Below, in pieces: positions 46,470-54,328 of a stretch of 64,000 nucleotides of DNA (the first letter of the stretch is position 1; each line of letters starts with the position of its first letter). A model generated the notes under the pieces. The model had not been told where the DNA came from. It saw only the letters and a program-made list of their open reading frames with translations, and made no database searches. The stretch lies in the NCBI RefSeq assembly GCF_029637605.1, contig NZ_CP121261.1, forward strand, positions 1,736,001 through 1,800,000, in the 5' to 3' direction. Made by a program: the position numbers and the translations under genes. Origin of the DNA: Achromobacter spanius (lineage in GTDB: Bacteria > Pseudomonadota > Gammaproteobacteria > Burkholderiales > Burkholderiaceae_B).

Positions 46470-46978
46470 TAGAACGCTACTCGTAATGTGTGGGCGACCT
46501 GTTGGTCCGTCAGACTAGCGAACCAGTACCCGACTTTTTCGCAGGCCAGTGTGATCCGTCGGATTCGTTCAGGAAGCGTCGGAGCCAAAAGCTCATGGTG
46601 CGGGCTAAATGCTCGGATGGCTGCAGTAGTCGGTTCGATGCGAATCAGCCGCGACTGCTCGGCGACCATGAGAGATCTGAAAGTCAGTTTGCGGAGAGCT
46701 AAGGTGCGCCCATGTACCGCCAACAACTCTTCGCGCCGCTCACCAAGCTTGCCGGCTAACAGATGCAGGCCAGACGCCTTCTGCGTGCTCACCACCATAG
46801 CGAGGCTTGGCGCGTGAAAAACCAGCGGCAAGAGCAAGAACACTAGAGGCAGCGACACGGCCTGTTCCTCGCGTTCCTGGAAACCAAGACCGAATCGCCA
46901 GATGGCGTATGCTCCCAGCGCTTCGTTCTGAACAATTGCTGCCTCGCTAAGGCGCGCAACAGCAGCTCTGTTCGTCAT
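46469..46978 (-). CDS. ABC-3C-type middle component (169 aa)
   Basis: The small helical protein (ARLSEAAIVQNEALGAYAIWRFG; SLPLVFLLLPLVFHAPSLAMVV; ALRKLTFRSLMVAEQSRLI) fits the middle components of three-component ABC systems. These start with a helix and an NE.AL.AY.IWRF-like motif and are always encoded between ATPase and effector. It is thought to bridge the two. The Leu/Val-rich stretch may look like a membrane helix but is more likely buried core. It overlaps its neighbours by 4 bp and 1 bp. Confidence 0.75.
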   Translation of the reverse strand: MTNRAAVARLSEAAIVQNEALGAYAIWRFGLGFQEREEQAVSLPLVFLLLPLVFHAPSLAMVVSTQKASGLHLLAGKLGERREELLAVHGRTLALRKLTFRSLMVAEQSRLIRIEPTTAAIRAFSPHHELLAPTLPERIRRITLACEKVGYWFASLTDQQVAHTLRVAF

Positions 46979-48150
46979 TTCTTGTCCTCCTCATCAAGGA
47001 GAGTTTGGTGGTTCGGATGCCACCCCAGCTTTCGTCTGTCGGCTAAGTCGTTAAAGCCACCATGGGTAAAATGTCCAGGCACTGCGCGACTGTCCAACGG
47101 CACGTCCATAGCGGCACACCTGCTGTAAACAATTCTGCCTTGCGCCTCCTGGGCCTTTTCGGAAAAGGTATCTTGCACCTCGCTCAGCGCTACGTTGTGC
47201 TTGCGCAGCAAAGTGTCTTCCCAATCCTCGAAGGTACCGTCGAAGACGAGACCTTGGTCTGCCCACTTCACTTTGTCGCCAGACGTGCGCATCCAATCAC
47301 TGGCTGCCCGAAGCTGCTGCTCTTCGGACGCCGCTATCAGCTGGAGTTGCCTCGCGAAGACTGGGCGGTTTGTCAATAACGCCATCGCGGCATCTTTCGA
47401 TGGGGCTGTCGTGAAAGTTGGCAGATACCCCGCCATGTTGTTCTGCTGGACGAATGCATGAAAGTTCCTTCGGAATTCCTCAACACCGACCAGCGCTGGG
47501 ACGCTCCGGCGAATGCACTTGTCGGCAGCCTCCTTGGCCTGGCCAATCGCCGAGGCGCAGATGACATCCAGTGACGCCTCTGGGACCGTGGGCCTCAATA
47601 GCTCACGAAGTGGCTCTAATGGGTCTGCATCAATAGCTGAGACGGAGGCTTTTCCGACAACGGCCAAAAGTAGCTCGTCAGTCGCATTTAGGAACCGCTC
47701 AACATGCGCAATACATACGGGAAAGGCACCCTTTCTTTTCAGTCGGTCTTTAACTTGCCTGAGAAGCGCTTCGATAGCATTGGCGTCAGTTGCGGCATTC
47801 ATAGCGGCGCTTAGCTTTCCAGCCTTCTGCGGCGTCACGTAGAGCTGGAAGAAGGTCTTCCGGCCATCCACCTTCTGTGCCTCAACTACGTCCAGCCAAT
47901 TGGCGAAGGTCTTCCAAAGGTCATCCGACCAATCGGAAATCGGGTTGTGCGCTAAAGCGCTTTTGCATTGTTCCAGTAGGAGTGTGCCGTCTGCATAATG
48001 GACTGCAACATCATCAAGGTATTCAAGCGACACGCTGGAATCCCTCGGGCTGCTCAGAAGGTAATAGCACAGCCTTACCGGCTGCAATGCAAACCCAAGG
48101 TAGGGTCCAGCGGCGGAGTGCTTGACATGCAAAGGAGCCGTCCCGCTCAT
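46975..48150 (-). CDS. ABC-3C-type effector with Cap4/DUF4297-like dsDNA nuclease domain
   Basis: Residues about 13-90 resemble the DUF4297/Cap4-type restriction-like nuclease: GPYLGFALQPVRLCYYLL, then LEYLDDVAVHYADGTLLLEQ, with candidate active residues Glu43, Asp46/Asp47 and the QxK pair Gln61-Cys62-Lys63. The remainder (about 200-391) would be the ABC-3C C-terminal domain with RNFHAFVQQNNMAGYL and SDWMRTSGDKVKWADQ. It is the first gene of the operon. The expected role is cleavage of foreign or host dsDNA when the ATPase partner is activated. Assignment rests on motif pattern and gene order. Confidence 0.75.
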   Translation of the reverse strand: MSGTAPLHVKHSAAGPYLGFALQPVRLCYYLLSSPRDSSVSLEYLDDVAVHYADGTLLLEQCKSALAHNPISDWSDDLWKTFANWLDVVEAQKVDGRKTFFQLYVTPQKAGKLSAAMNAATDANAIEALLRQVKDRLKRKGAFPVCIAHVERFLNATDELLLAVVGKASVSAIDADPLEPLRELLRPTVPEASLDVICASAIGQAKEAADKCIRRSVPALVGVEEFRRNFHAFVQQNNMAGYLPTFTTAPSKDAAMALLTNRPVFARQLQLIAASEEQQLRAASDWMRTSGDKVKWADQGLVFDGTFEDWEDTLLRKHNVALSEVQDTFSEKAQEAQGRIVYSRCAAMDVPLDSRAVPGHFTHGGFNDLADRRKLGWHPNHQTLLDEEDKK

Positions 48151-48262
48151 AGGACCCGCTCTGGAATCATTTCCGGAGGCGACTCTTCTCTATTAATGAT
48201 AGATTTCACTCCCCTTCCTCCTATTTGTTTTTGCCGACCAAAACTGAACTCGATCAAACGAT

Positions 48263-50683
48263 TCAAGAAAGCCATCGACGCTCAAAGCGTGTGGCTTCTT
48301 CCGTAAAGCGCCCCAACTGGACTTTCGGCGCTGCTTTATATGCTGCGTGCAGGCAAGACCTCGCCTCTTTTAGATCTTGAGGAACAGAATAGACATGAGC
48401 ATATGCTTTCTGAAGTTCGCAGAGATACTGTTCCTTTCCTAGTGACACTGCTTTATCCAAATCAATTAGGGCCTGCTTTGACTCACCTAGCCGCGCCTCG
48501 ATCATGCCTTTCGTAAAATATACTTCAGCGGAATCAGGAAGTAGATGTGCGGCCTTCTCGGACTGTCTTAGCGCAAGAGGAAGATCCTTCTTCTTCATTA
48601 AAGTTCGCGCGTATCTGTCGAATAGGAGTCCGTTTTCTGAATCAATCAGCACGGCTGCTTCGTAATAACCAAGTGCATCGTCCAAACGATTCTCATCAAA
48701 CGCCTTCCAAGCGGCGCGCGCTTCAGGAACCAGAAAAGCCGCCGGATTTCGGTCTCGAACCAGTGCACTAGCGCTCGTGAGAAATTCGGAATACCTTCTG
48801 CTCACCCAATCGACTTCTTCATTGGTGGGATACCGCACCCCATCAATAACCTCCACGCGTTCTATGCAGTAGTTATGAAATTCAGGACTGAAGGTGGTAT
48901 GCACGGCCCCCTGAAATCTCGATATGGTGCCGATTCCCTTGCTTTCCTCTATTGCTTCACTTGCGGCAGCCACGGTAACCTTCGCGCGCTGACAACAAAG
49001 CTGCATAAGATACTGGTCGTGCGTATCTCCAAGTCTGCTCATCAACAGCAACACATGTCGTAACTCGGGTGTAAGACGTGCCCACGCGTCGTCGTACAGG
49101 AATTGCCCAAGATCCTGACGCTGCATTCGTTGAACCCTCTGAAAAGCAGTATCAAGGCTAGTATTTGGACCAGACGCTGCTTGAACGAACACTTCCAGGG
49201 CGATGGGCTTATTGTTCAATTGCCTAGAGTATTTGCGGAGAGTGGAATCGCCAGCCTGCTGTATCGAAATACAGTTTAGGGCTCCTCCTCTCTTTCGCAA
49301 GAATTCTGCGCCCACTTCGTCCGCCCAGACTTCTGTTTGCACGGGTAGGGCTTCAATATGTTCGCGACGTCTTGAAGTGAGAATTACCCGACCAACTCGC
49401 CGCGAAAGCTCGTTAATTTGCGAAGCTAGCGCCCCAATGTCCGCATCATTTTGGGCCATCGTCTCCGTATTATCTAAAACTATAAGATGCGAGTCTCTAT
49501 TTACCTTCAAGGTTGCCATAAGCGAGCCAAGTTTTTGAATTACCTCAGCGGGCCTTTTATCGAACCATGAACGGTCAAGATTGGGCGAAGTGAGCATGCG
49601 AGCGATGTCCAACGCTACATCTGCAACGCCAATATCTTGTGCTGAGATATGCTCTAGCCCGTTTAACCCCCACCGTGTCTTCTTAGAAGTGTAAAAAGTT
49701 ATTATTTCGGGACGCCATTGAATTGAAGTTCGTCCCTCAAGAAACCGATGAATAAGTTCGACTACCAAGGTGGTTTTTCCTACTCCACCATCTCCCCACA
49801 CCATACATTTTCTTGAATCGAAATCATCCGCCCACGCCGCTAGGGCGTCCATTTCATCCGTGCGGCCCGTGAATACCTCAGTCGAAGCCAATCTAGTTGG
49901 TAGATGGACAAAAGGGTTCCACTTATCGACCCACGTCGGTTCATAGATCTCGTAACTCGGTGGGGCTGCGATGGGAAGACCGAGCAGAATATTCGGAACT
50001 TCATAACTTAGCGCATCCCGCGCCAGCAACGACTTTTGGACCTGTGCATCTACTTGAAGTTTTCCAGCCGTTGTCGGTTTAAGGCGGCGATAACAAATGG
50101 GATGCTCACCTGCCAAACGCAATGTAACAAGCTCTTTTGGCTCGTTACCTCCGAATGTGGGTAGAAACAACTTGTCACTGCCTTTTGTGACCGTGGGAAG
50201 AATATTTCCGATTGCGCGAAGCAGTATTCGGATGACCTCCAAGTCTGTTCGGGCGTCATTACCCCCGGCCAGACCATGCCCTTCAACGCCATTATTCCTG
50301 CTGCGTACAAATGCCAGAACAACGGCTTCCACGTTTCCACGGCTTGTGCCTGTAAGCTTCCGCAGCTCGTCGGACAATTCGTCCTGTTGCCAAAACTGTC
50401 GTCCCACCGATTTCCATCCGATATTTTCTGCCGCAACTAGAAGCTGCGATAAGAGATTTGCCAGAGAGCCATCAGCAGGTTGCCTAAACTGTGATATGTC
50501 AACTTCTGTGTATGAGGAAATCTTCGAAGGATCTTCACGGAGGTGACCAACGACCCACTCCCCTAATGCTACACATGCATGCTGCATAGCTATCCTAAAT
50601 ATTCCGAGCACGGCATTGCGCACGTGCACCGAGTCTTTAAGTGATTCAGCTGCTTTAACTCGTGCCAATAATAATTTCTGCAT
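48263..50683 (-). CDS. STAND-type NTPase with C-terminal TPRs
   Basis: The 806-residue protein (ATG at 50683, AAGG upstream; a GTG at 50728 would add 15 residues) has three parts. Residues 1-260 form an unrecognised domain, perhaps an effector. A STAND NTPase module follows, with GRTDEMDALAAW, Walker A GDGGVGKTTL (about 297-306), Walker B LIVLDN (about 400-405) and a sensor RVILTSRRR, then a winged-helix-like region. The C-terminus (about 690-800) has tetratricopeptide repeats. This layout matches NLR-like antiphage proteins in which the repeats sense a phage product. A 38-residue membrane-peptide gene lies upstream on the same strand. Confidence 0.85.
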   Translation of the reverse strand: MQKLLLARVKAAESLKDSVHVRNAVLGIFRIAMQHACVALGEWVVGHLREDPSKISSYTEVDISQFRQPADGSLANLLSQLLVAAENIGWKSVGRQFWQQDELSDELRKLTGTSRGNVEAVVLAFVRSRNNGVEGHGLAGGNDARTDLEVIRILLRAIGNILPTVTKGSDKLFLPTFGGNEPKELVTLRLAGEHPICYRRLKPTTAGKLQVDAQVQKSLLARDALSYEVPNILLGLPIAAPPSYEIYEPTWVDKWNPFVHLPTRLASTEVFTGRTDEMDALAAWADDFDSRKCMVWGDGGVGKTTLVVELIHRFLEGRTSIQWRPEIITFYTSKKTRWGLNGLEHISAQDIGVADVALDIARMLTSPNLDRSWFDKRPAEVIQKLGSLMATLKVNRDSHLIVLDNTETMAQNDADIGALASQINELSRRVGRVILTSRRREHIEALPVQTEVWADEVGAEFLRKRGGALNCISIQQAGDSTLRKYSRQLNNKPIALEVFVQAASGPNTSLDTAFQRVQRMQRQDLGQFLYDDAWARLTPELRHVLLLMSRLGDTHDQYLMQLCCQRAKVTVAAASEAIEESKGIGTISRFQGAVHTTFSPEFHNYCIERVEVIDGVRYPTNEEVDWVSRRYSEFLTSASALVRDRNPAAFLVPEARAAWKAFDENRLDDALGYYEAAVLIDSENGLLFDRYARTLMKKKDLPLALRQSEKAAHLLPDSAEVYFTKGMIEARLGESKQALIDLDKAVSLGKEQYLCELQKAYAHVYSVPQDLKEARSCLHAAYKAAPKVQLGRFTEEATRFERRWLS

Positions 50684-50797
50684 ATTCGAGCCTTTTTTCA
50701 ACAGGAAGGACGCGAAGCCATTAAACACTGCTAGAAAGCTTTTACTTCAATTCAGCCAACCACTCACTGCAAAATCGCGAAATTGCAGTCCAACACC

Positions 50798-50914
50798 TTA
50801 TTTTCTAAACAACGCACCAAACACCTTCTGAATCGCGATCAAGCCCAATATATTTAGTGCAAGGTACACAGCAATCGTAATGACCGCTTGCAGGAGGCCA
50901 TAAAGGATCATCAT
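50798..50914 (-). CDS. 38-aa single-helix membrane peptide
   Basis: The frame starts with a double ATG (50914, 50911) after a very good ribosome-binding site (GGAAGGGAA) and stops with TAA at 50798. About 27 of 38 residues form one hydrophobic helix (LLQAVITIAVYLALNILGLI), ending in a basic tail (QKVFGALFRK). It is the gene immediately before the STAND NTPase (about 115-bp gap, same strand). It could be a membrane-damaging effector, a toxin-like peptide or an anchor. No family is recognised. Confidence 0.65.
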   Translation of the reverse strand: MMILYGLLQAVITIAVYLALNILGLIAIQKVFGALFRK

Positions 50915-51165
50915 TTCCCTTCCTTTCAATCAAGAGTGCTGCGGTCGTTCATACCTTCAATCAAATCCTGAAATGCGATCCAGTATCTTCCAGAGGCGAC
51001 ATTTACGATTGAAAATTCTTGTCGAGGGCCAATGTAAGTTCGAGCACGAAGGCTTAGGTCGACGGCAAAGCTCCAAATGTTACTTTAGTTACTGAATTTA
51101 CTCTATGAAAAAAATAACTCGGATGGGCCGATTACATAGATTCCATATTCAGAAGCTGAGGTTCT

Positions 51166-51954
51166 TCATTTCCCCTCCACCCTCCCCCACCTCCCCGCAA
51201 TCCCCCCCGCCGCCGCCTTCATCCTCTCCACCACCATCCCAAACCTCTCCACCCCCAACCTCTCCGCCATCGCCGTCACCGTAATCGCCCCCAGCGCCAC
51301 GCCTCCCTCCGTTAACACCGGCACCGCCACCGCACTAGTCCCCGGCATTAACCCCATTGCCGCATGCGCAATCCCCTCCCTCCGCGCCACCTCAACCCGC
51401 GCAATCACATCCTCCACTCGCTCCCCCATCACCTCCAGCCTGGCCGCGTTCCCCCGCACTAACTCCACACTCTCCTCCCTCCCCAAACTCGCCAACAACG
51501 CCACACCCGACACCCCCACGCCCAACGGCCGTCTAACCCCCACCTCAATCGACAGCACCTGTATCGGATGCCTTCCCGTCCGCCGCCCAATACATATCGA
51601 ATCGTGCCCATGTCGAATACTCAAAAACACCGTATCCCCCACCTGATCGGCCAGCTCGCTCATATACGGGTCCGCCAGCGTCAGCAGCGGAAAGCGCCTT
51701 GTCCTGGCAAGCCCCAGCAAACTGATCTCCTGCCCGATCAAATACCGTCGCGTTTCTAAATCCTGTTCAACCGCGCCCTCTTGCACCAGCGTCTTCAGCA
51801 AGCGATGCACGGTGGGCCGATTCAAGCCAGACATGCGTTCCAGATCCACCAGCCTTACACCGCGCTCTTGTCCGCACGCAATCAGCCTCAGCAGCGCCAA
51901 GGCTCTGCGTACCGTCTGTGCGCCGGATGCGCTTTTGTCTTCTGGTTCGCTCAC
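51166..51954 (-). CDS. IclR-family transcriptional regulator
   Basis: Residues about 12-70 form the IclR winged helix (VRRALALLRLIACG; LVDLERMSGLNRPTVHRLLKTL). The effector domain follows, with SIRHGHDSICIGRRTG, RRPLGVGVSGVALLASL and a C-terminal GAITVTAMAERLG. It overlaps the start-side of the flavin reductase gene's stop by 4 bp and is co-transcribed with it. It probably controls the divergent Bug/hpa-like operon through sites in the 250-bp intergenic region. The coding strand is strikingly G-rich (GGG, GTG, GAG codons) in its 3' two-thirds. Confidence 0.92.
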   Translation of the reverse strand: MSEPEDKSASGAQTVRRALALLRLIACGQERGVRLVDLERMSGLNRPTVHRLLKTLVQEGAVEQDLETRRYLIGQEISLLGLARTRRFPLLTLADPYMSELADQVGDTVFLSIRHGHDSICIGRRTGRHPIQVLSIEVGVRRPLGVGVSGVALLASLGREESVELVRGNAARLEVMGERVEDVIARVEVARREGIAHAAMGLMPGTSAVAVPVLTEGGVALGAITVTAMAERLGVERFGMVVERMKAAAGGIAGRWGRVEGK

Positions 51955-52583
51955 GCGGCCTCCGGTTTGATAATGGATTTGGGCGTCTGCTGAATACCGC
52001 GCTTGGTGACGATGGGGCCTAGCGATGCGTAGTTGGGGCCACCGATGCGGCAGATGGGGCGTAGTAATGCGGTATCGATCTTGCCGTCTTGCAGCAGGCC
52101 ATCGCGTATATGGAACATCACCACTTCGCCCACGAAGAACTCCGCGCCGGTGTCGCCAAACGGGGTGACGCTATGAAAGCGGCATTCCAGGCTGATGGGC
52201 GCGGCGGCAAGTCTGGGGGTGTCGATAACCGCGCCGGGAAGCACGCTTAAACCCAGCACGTCGACTTCGCTGATTTCGGGCGGGAGTTCTTGGGCGCTGT
52301 CGTGCAGGGGATCAAGCAGGGTTTCGTCTCCAACGTTGACGACGAAGTGGCGGTTGGCCAGGATGTTCTCGGCGGTGTCTTTGCGTTTGCCGGCTTTGCG
52401 GCCGATGTTGACGCCGATCATGGGGGGTTTGTTTGAGACGAAGGTGTAGCAGCTGAACGGCGCCAGGTTGACGCCGCCGTGGGCGTTGACGCTGCTGATC
52501 CAGGCGATGGGCCGGGGCACGACGATGCCGCTCATCAGGCGGTAGGTTTGTTCGGGGTTCAGGTCGCTGGCGGGAAAGTGCAT
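51951..52583 (-). CDS. Flavin reductase family protein
   Basis: The 210-residue protein has the FMN-binding split-barrel pattern of flavin reductases: YRLMSGIVVPRPIAWISSVNAHGGVNLAPFS, then KDTAENILANRHFVVNV and EFFVGEVVMFHI. ATG at 52583 (MHFPASDLNPEQ) is chosen; the frame stays open upstream but lacks family similarity there. These enzymes supply reduced flavin to two-component monooxygenases or act on their own. No oxygenase partner is encoded here. It is divergent from the Bug operon and followed by the IclR gene. Confidence 0.88.
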   Translation of the reverse strand: MHFPASDLNPEQTYRLMSGIVVPRPIAWISSVNAHGGVNLAPFSCYTFVSNKPPMIGVNIGRKAGKRKDTAENILANRHFVVNVGDETLLDPLHDSAQELPPEISEVDVLGLSVLPGAVIDTPRLAAAPISLECRFHSVTPFGDTGAEFFVGEVVMFHIRDGLLQDGKIDTALLRPICRIGGPNYASLGPIVTKRGIQQTPKSIIKPEAA

Positions 52584-52602
52584 GATGGGTCTGGCTCCGT
52601 AG

Positions 52603-52733
52603 TCCGGATATTGAACATTCAACAATGAATAAAACCGCGTGCGCAATAGGCGCCCAGGGTAATTCTGCGGCGAAACGCGGTCATGCCAAAAGCCACCCGC
52701 AAAGCAACCTGCCAAAAGAGTCCAATATCCGGA
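52603..52733. promoter_or_regulatory. Inverted-repeat operator pair in the divergent promoter region
   Basis: TCCGGATATTG (52603-52613) and its exact complement CAATATCCGGA (52723-52733) are placed 109 bp apart between the flavin-reductase and Bug-receptor genes. The left copy runs into a second dyad, TTGAA-CA-TTCAA (52611-52622). The right is followed by a related TTGAAATTCGGA. Each copy lies near one of the two divergent promoters, as expected for one regulator, probably the IclR protein, binding both and perhaps looping the DNA. Confidence 0.55.
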
Positions 52734-52831
52734 ACTTTTCTTGAAATTCGGATTGTTCAGCGGCGCGGGAATTTCTAGAGTGTCGTCAAACACAACAAAC
52801 AAAACGTGATGACACGACCAGGAGACAAACC

Positions 52832-53800
52832 ATGACTCGCAATACCCTTCGAGCCTGCGCCACGGTGGCGCTGACCGTTCTGACTTCCATGGCGCACGCC
52901 GCGTGGCCCGAGAAGCCCGTGAAGATCGTGGTGCCCTATCCGCCGGGCGGCAATGTGGATGTGGCGGCGCGGATGATTGCGCCGGGCTTGCAGGCAGCGT
53001 TTGGGCAGCCGTTTATTGTCGAGAACAAGCCGGGTGCGGGCGGCATGATTGCGGGCGAGCAGGTGGCGCGGTCCGAGCCGGATGGCTACACCTTGTTCAT
53101 GGCGGCGAACGGGCCGCTGCTGTTCTCGCCGCTGATTTTCAAGCGGGATGCGTACAAGTGGGATCGGGACTTTGCGCCGATCAGTTCGGTGTCGTACACG
53201 CCGCTGGTGTTGCAGGTGAAGCCGAGCGTGCCGGCGAAGACGCTGGCGGAATTGCTGGCGCTGGCGAAGAAGGAACCCGGCAAGCTGAACATGGCGTCTC
53301 CGGGTGCGGGAACCACGAATCATCTGGTCAGCGAGCTGTTGCAGTCGTTGACGGGCGCGCGTTGGACGACGGCGCAGTACAAGGGCAACGCGCCGGCCAC
53401 GACCGATCTGTTGGGCGGGCAGGTGGATTTCAACTTTGATCAGATTTCGGTGGCGCTGCCGTATGTGAAGGAAGGCCGTTTGCGCGCCTTGGCGGTGACG
53501 ACGGCCAAGCGCGTGCCGTCGATGCCAGACGTGCCGACGTTTGCGGAAGCGGGTGTGCAGGGCATGGAGGCTGCCACGTTTACCGGGCTGCTGGCGCCGA
53601 AGGGCACGCCGCCGGATGTGCTGAAACAATTGAGCGAGGCGCTGACCAAGATCCTGGCGCAGCCCACGATTATTAAGCGATTTGATGACCTGGGTGCCGA
53701 GGCGCGCGGTAGTACGCCAGAGGAATTCACGCGCTATCTGGCGGCGGAAGACGCGCGCTGGACGCCGATCATCAAGCGTGCGGGCATCACGGCGAACTAA
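52832..53800 (+). CDS. Bug-family tripartite tricarboxylate transporter receptor
   Basis: The 322-residue periplasmic protein has a signal peptide ending near AHAAWP and the Bug/TctC pattern: KIVVPYPPGGNVDVAARMIAP, VENKPGAGGMIAGE, PDGYTLF and VDFNFDQIS. Bug receptors capture carboxylates and other small organics and are greatly expanded in Bordetella and Achromobacter. No TctAB membrane components lie beside it, which is usual. It heads the operon encoding hydratase and aldolase, so its ligand is probably an aromatic acid or a ring-cleavage product. A ribosome-binding site (AGGAGA) precedes the ATG. Confidence 0.93.
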   Translation: MTRNTLRACATVALTVLTSMAHAAWPEKPVKIVVPYPPGGNVDVAARMIAPGLQAAFGQPFIVENKPGAGGMIAGEQVARSEPDGYTLFMAANGPLLFSPLIFKRDAYKWDRDFAPISSVSYTPLVLQVKPSVPAKTLAELLALAKKEPGKLNMASPGAGTTNHLVSELLQSLTGARWTTAQYKGNAPATTDLLGGQVDFNFDQISVALPYVKEGRLRALAVTTAKRVPSMPDVPTFAEAGVQGMEAATFTGLLAPKGTPPDVLKQLSEALTKILAQPTIIKRFDDLGAEARGSTPEEFTRYLAAEDARWTPIIKRAGITAN

Positions 53801-53802
53801 GG

Positions 53803-53829
53803 CCAGACCACAGCCGCCAGACCACAGCC
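53803..53829. repeat. Short tandem duplication between Bug and RidA genes
   Basis: CCAGACCACAGCC occurs twice with a 14-bp period (53803-53815 and 53817-53829) right after the Bug-gene stop. It is a small local duplication with no apparent coding role. Confidence 0.6.
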
Positions 53830-53935
53830 TGGCCTGACCCGCCAGCAGCCACGCCCTGACAACCGAACGCATCGCGGCCTGCCTGGTCATGGCTGCGATG
53901 CCGCTCCACCCTCTTCTTTGCAAACGGAACCCGCC

Positions 53936-54316
53936 ATGAGCAGACGCAGCATTTACGCCGAAGGCTTCAGCCACAAGAATCCCATTCCGGCCGCGTGCCG
54001 GATTGGGCCGATGCTGTATTCGGGCAGCATCCAAGGCACCGACCCCGCCACGGGCGCGTATGGCGCGACGTTGGAACGCCAGTGCGAACTGATGTTCGAC
54101 CACGTGCGCCGCATTGTGGAAGCGGGCGGCGGCACGCTGGATCACGTCGCCAAGATGACGGTGTGGATGCGCGACCGCAGCCAGCGCGCGGCGCTGAATG
54201 CGGTGTGGCTGCAAGCGTTTCCGGATGCGGAGAATCGTCCGGCGCGCCACACGATGCAGGCCGATCTGGATGGCGACAAGCTGATCGAATGCGACTTTGT
54301 GGCCGTGATCGGGTAA
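53936..54316 (+). CDS. RidA-family (YjgF-like) deaminase protein
   Basis: The 126-residue protein shows the RidA fold pattern: PAACRIGPMLYSGSIQGTDPATG, ERQCELMFDHVRRIVEAGGGTLDHVAKMTVWM, and an end with IECDFVAVIG. The Arg that binds the carboxylate in canonical RidA lies near the C-terminus (residues RPARHTMQ). Family members hydrolyse reactive enamines/imines or act on ring-cleavage intermediates. It is the second gene of the operon, 135 bp after the Bug gene, with 12 bp to the next gene. Confidence 0.88.
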   Translation: MSRRSIYAEGFSHKNPIPAACRIGPMLYSGSIQGTDPATGAYGATLERQCELMFDHVRRIVEAGGGTLDHVAKMTVWMRDRSQRAALNAVWLQAFPDAENRPARHTMQADLDGDKLIECDFVAVIG

Positions 54317-54328
54317 GGGAGACAGACG

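Larger units (their letters stand above)
39570..51160. other. Lower-GC accessory (defence) island
   Basis: From about 39570 to about 51160 base composition drops and codon use changes. All convincing genes are on the minus strand and most belong to antiphage-associated families: SIR2-like, HNH plus ABC ATPase, ABC-3C type, and STAND NTPase. The flanks are housekeeping or catabolic genes of host-like composition. No integrase, transposase, tRNA or terminal repeat could be seen, so the mode of acquisition is unknown. The limits are set by composition and gene content. Confidence 0.7.

Noticed and set aside
46490..47842. Plus-strand frames across the ABC-3C-like genes
   Set aside because: They are opposite three overlapping, well-ordered minus-strand genes and show no family features.
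39570..51160. Search for an integrase, transposase, CRISPR array, reverse transcriptase or tRNA attachment site in the island
   Set aside because: None was seen on either strand, so no mobile element or retron is called despite the transfer-like composition.
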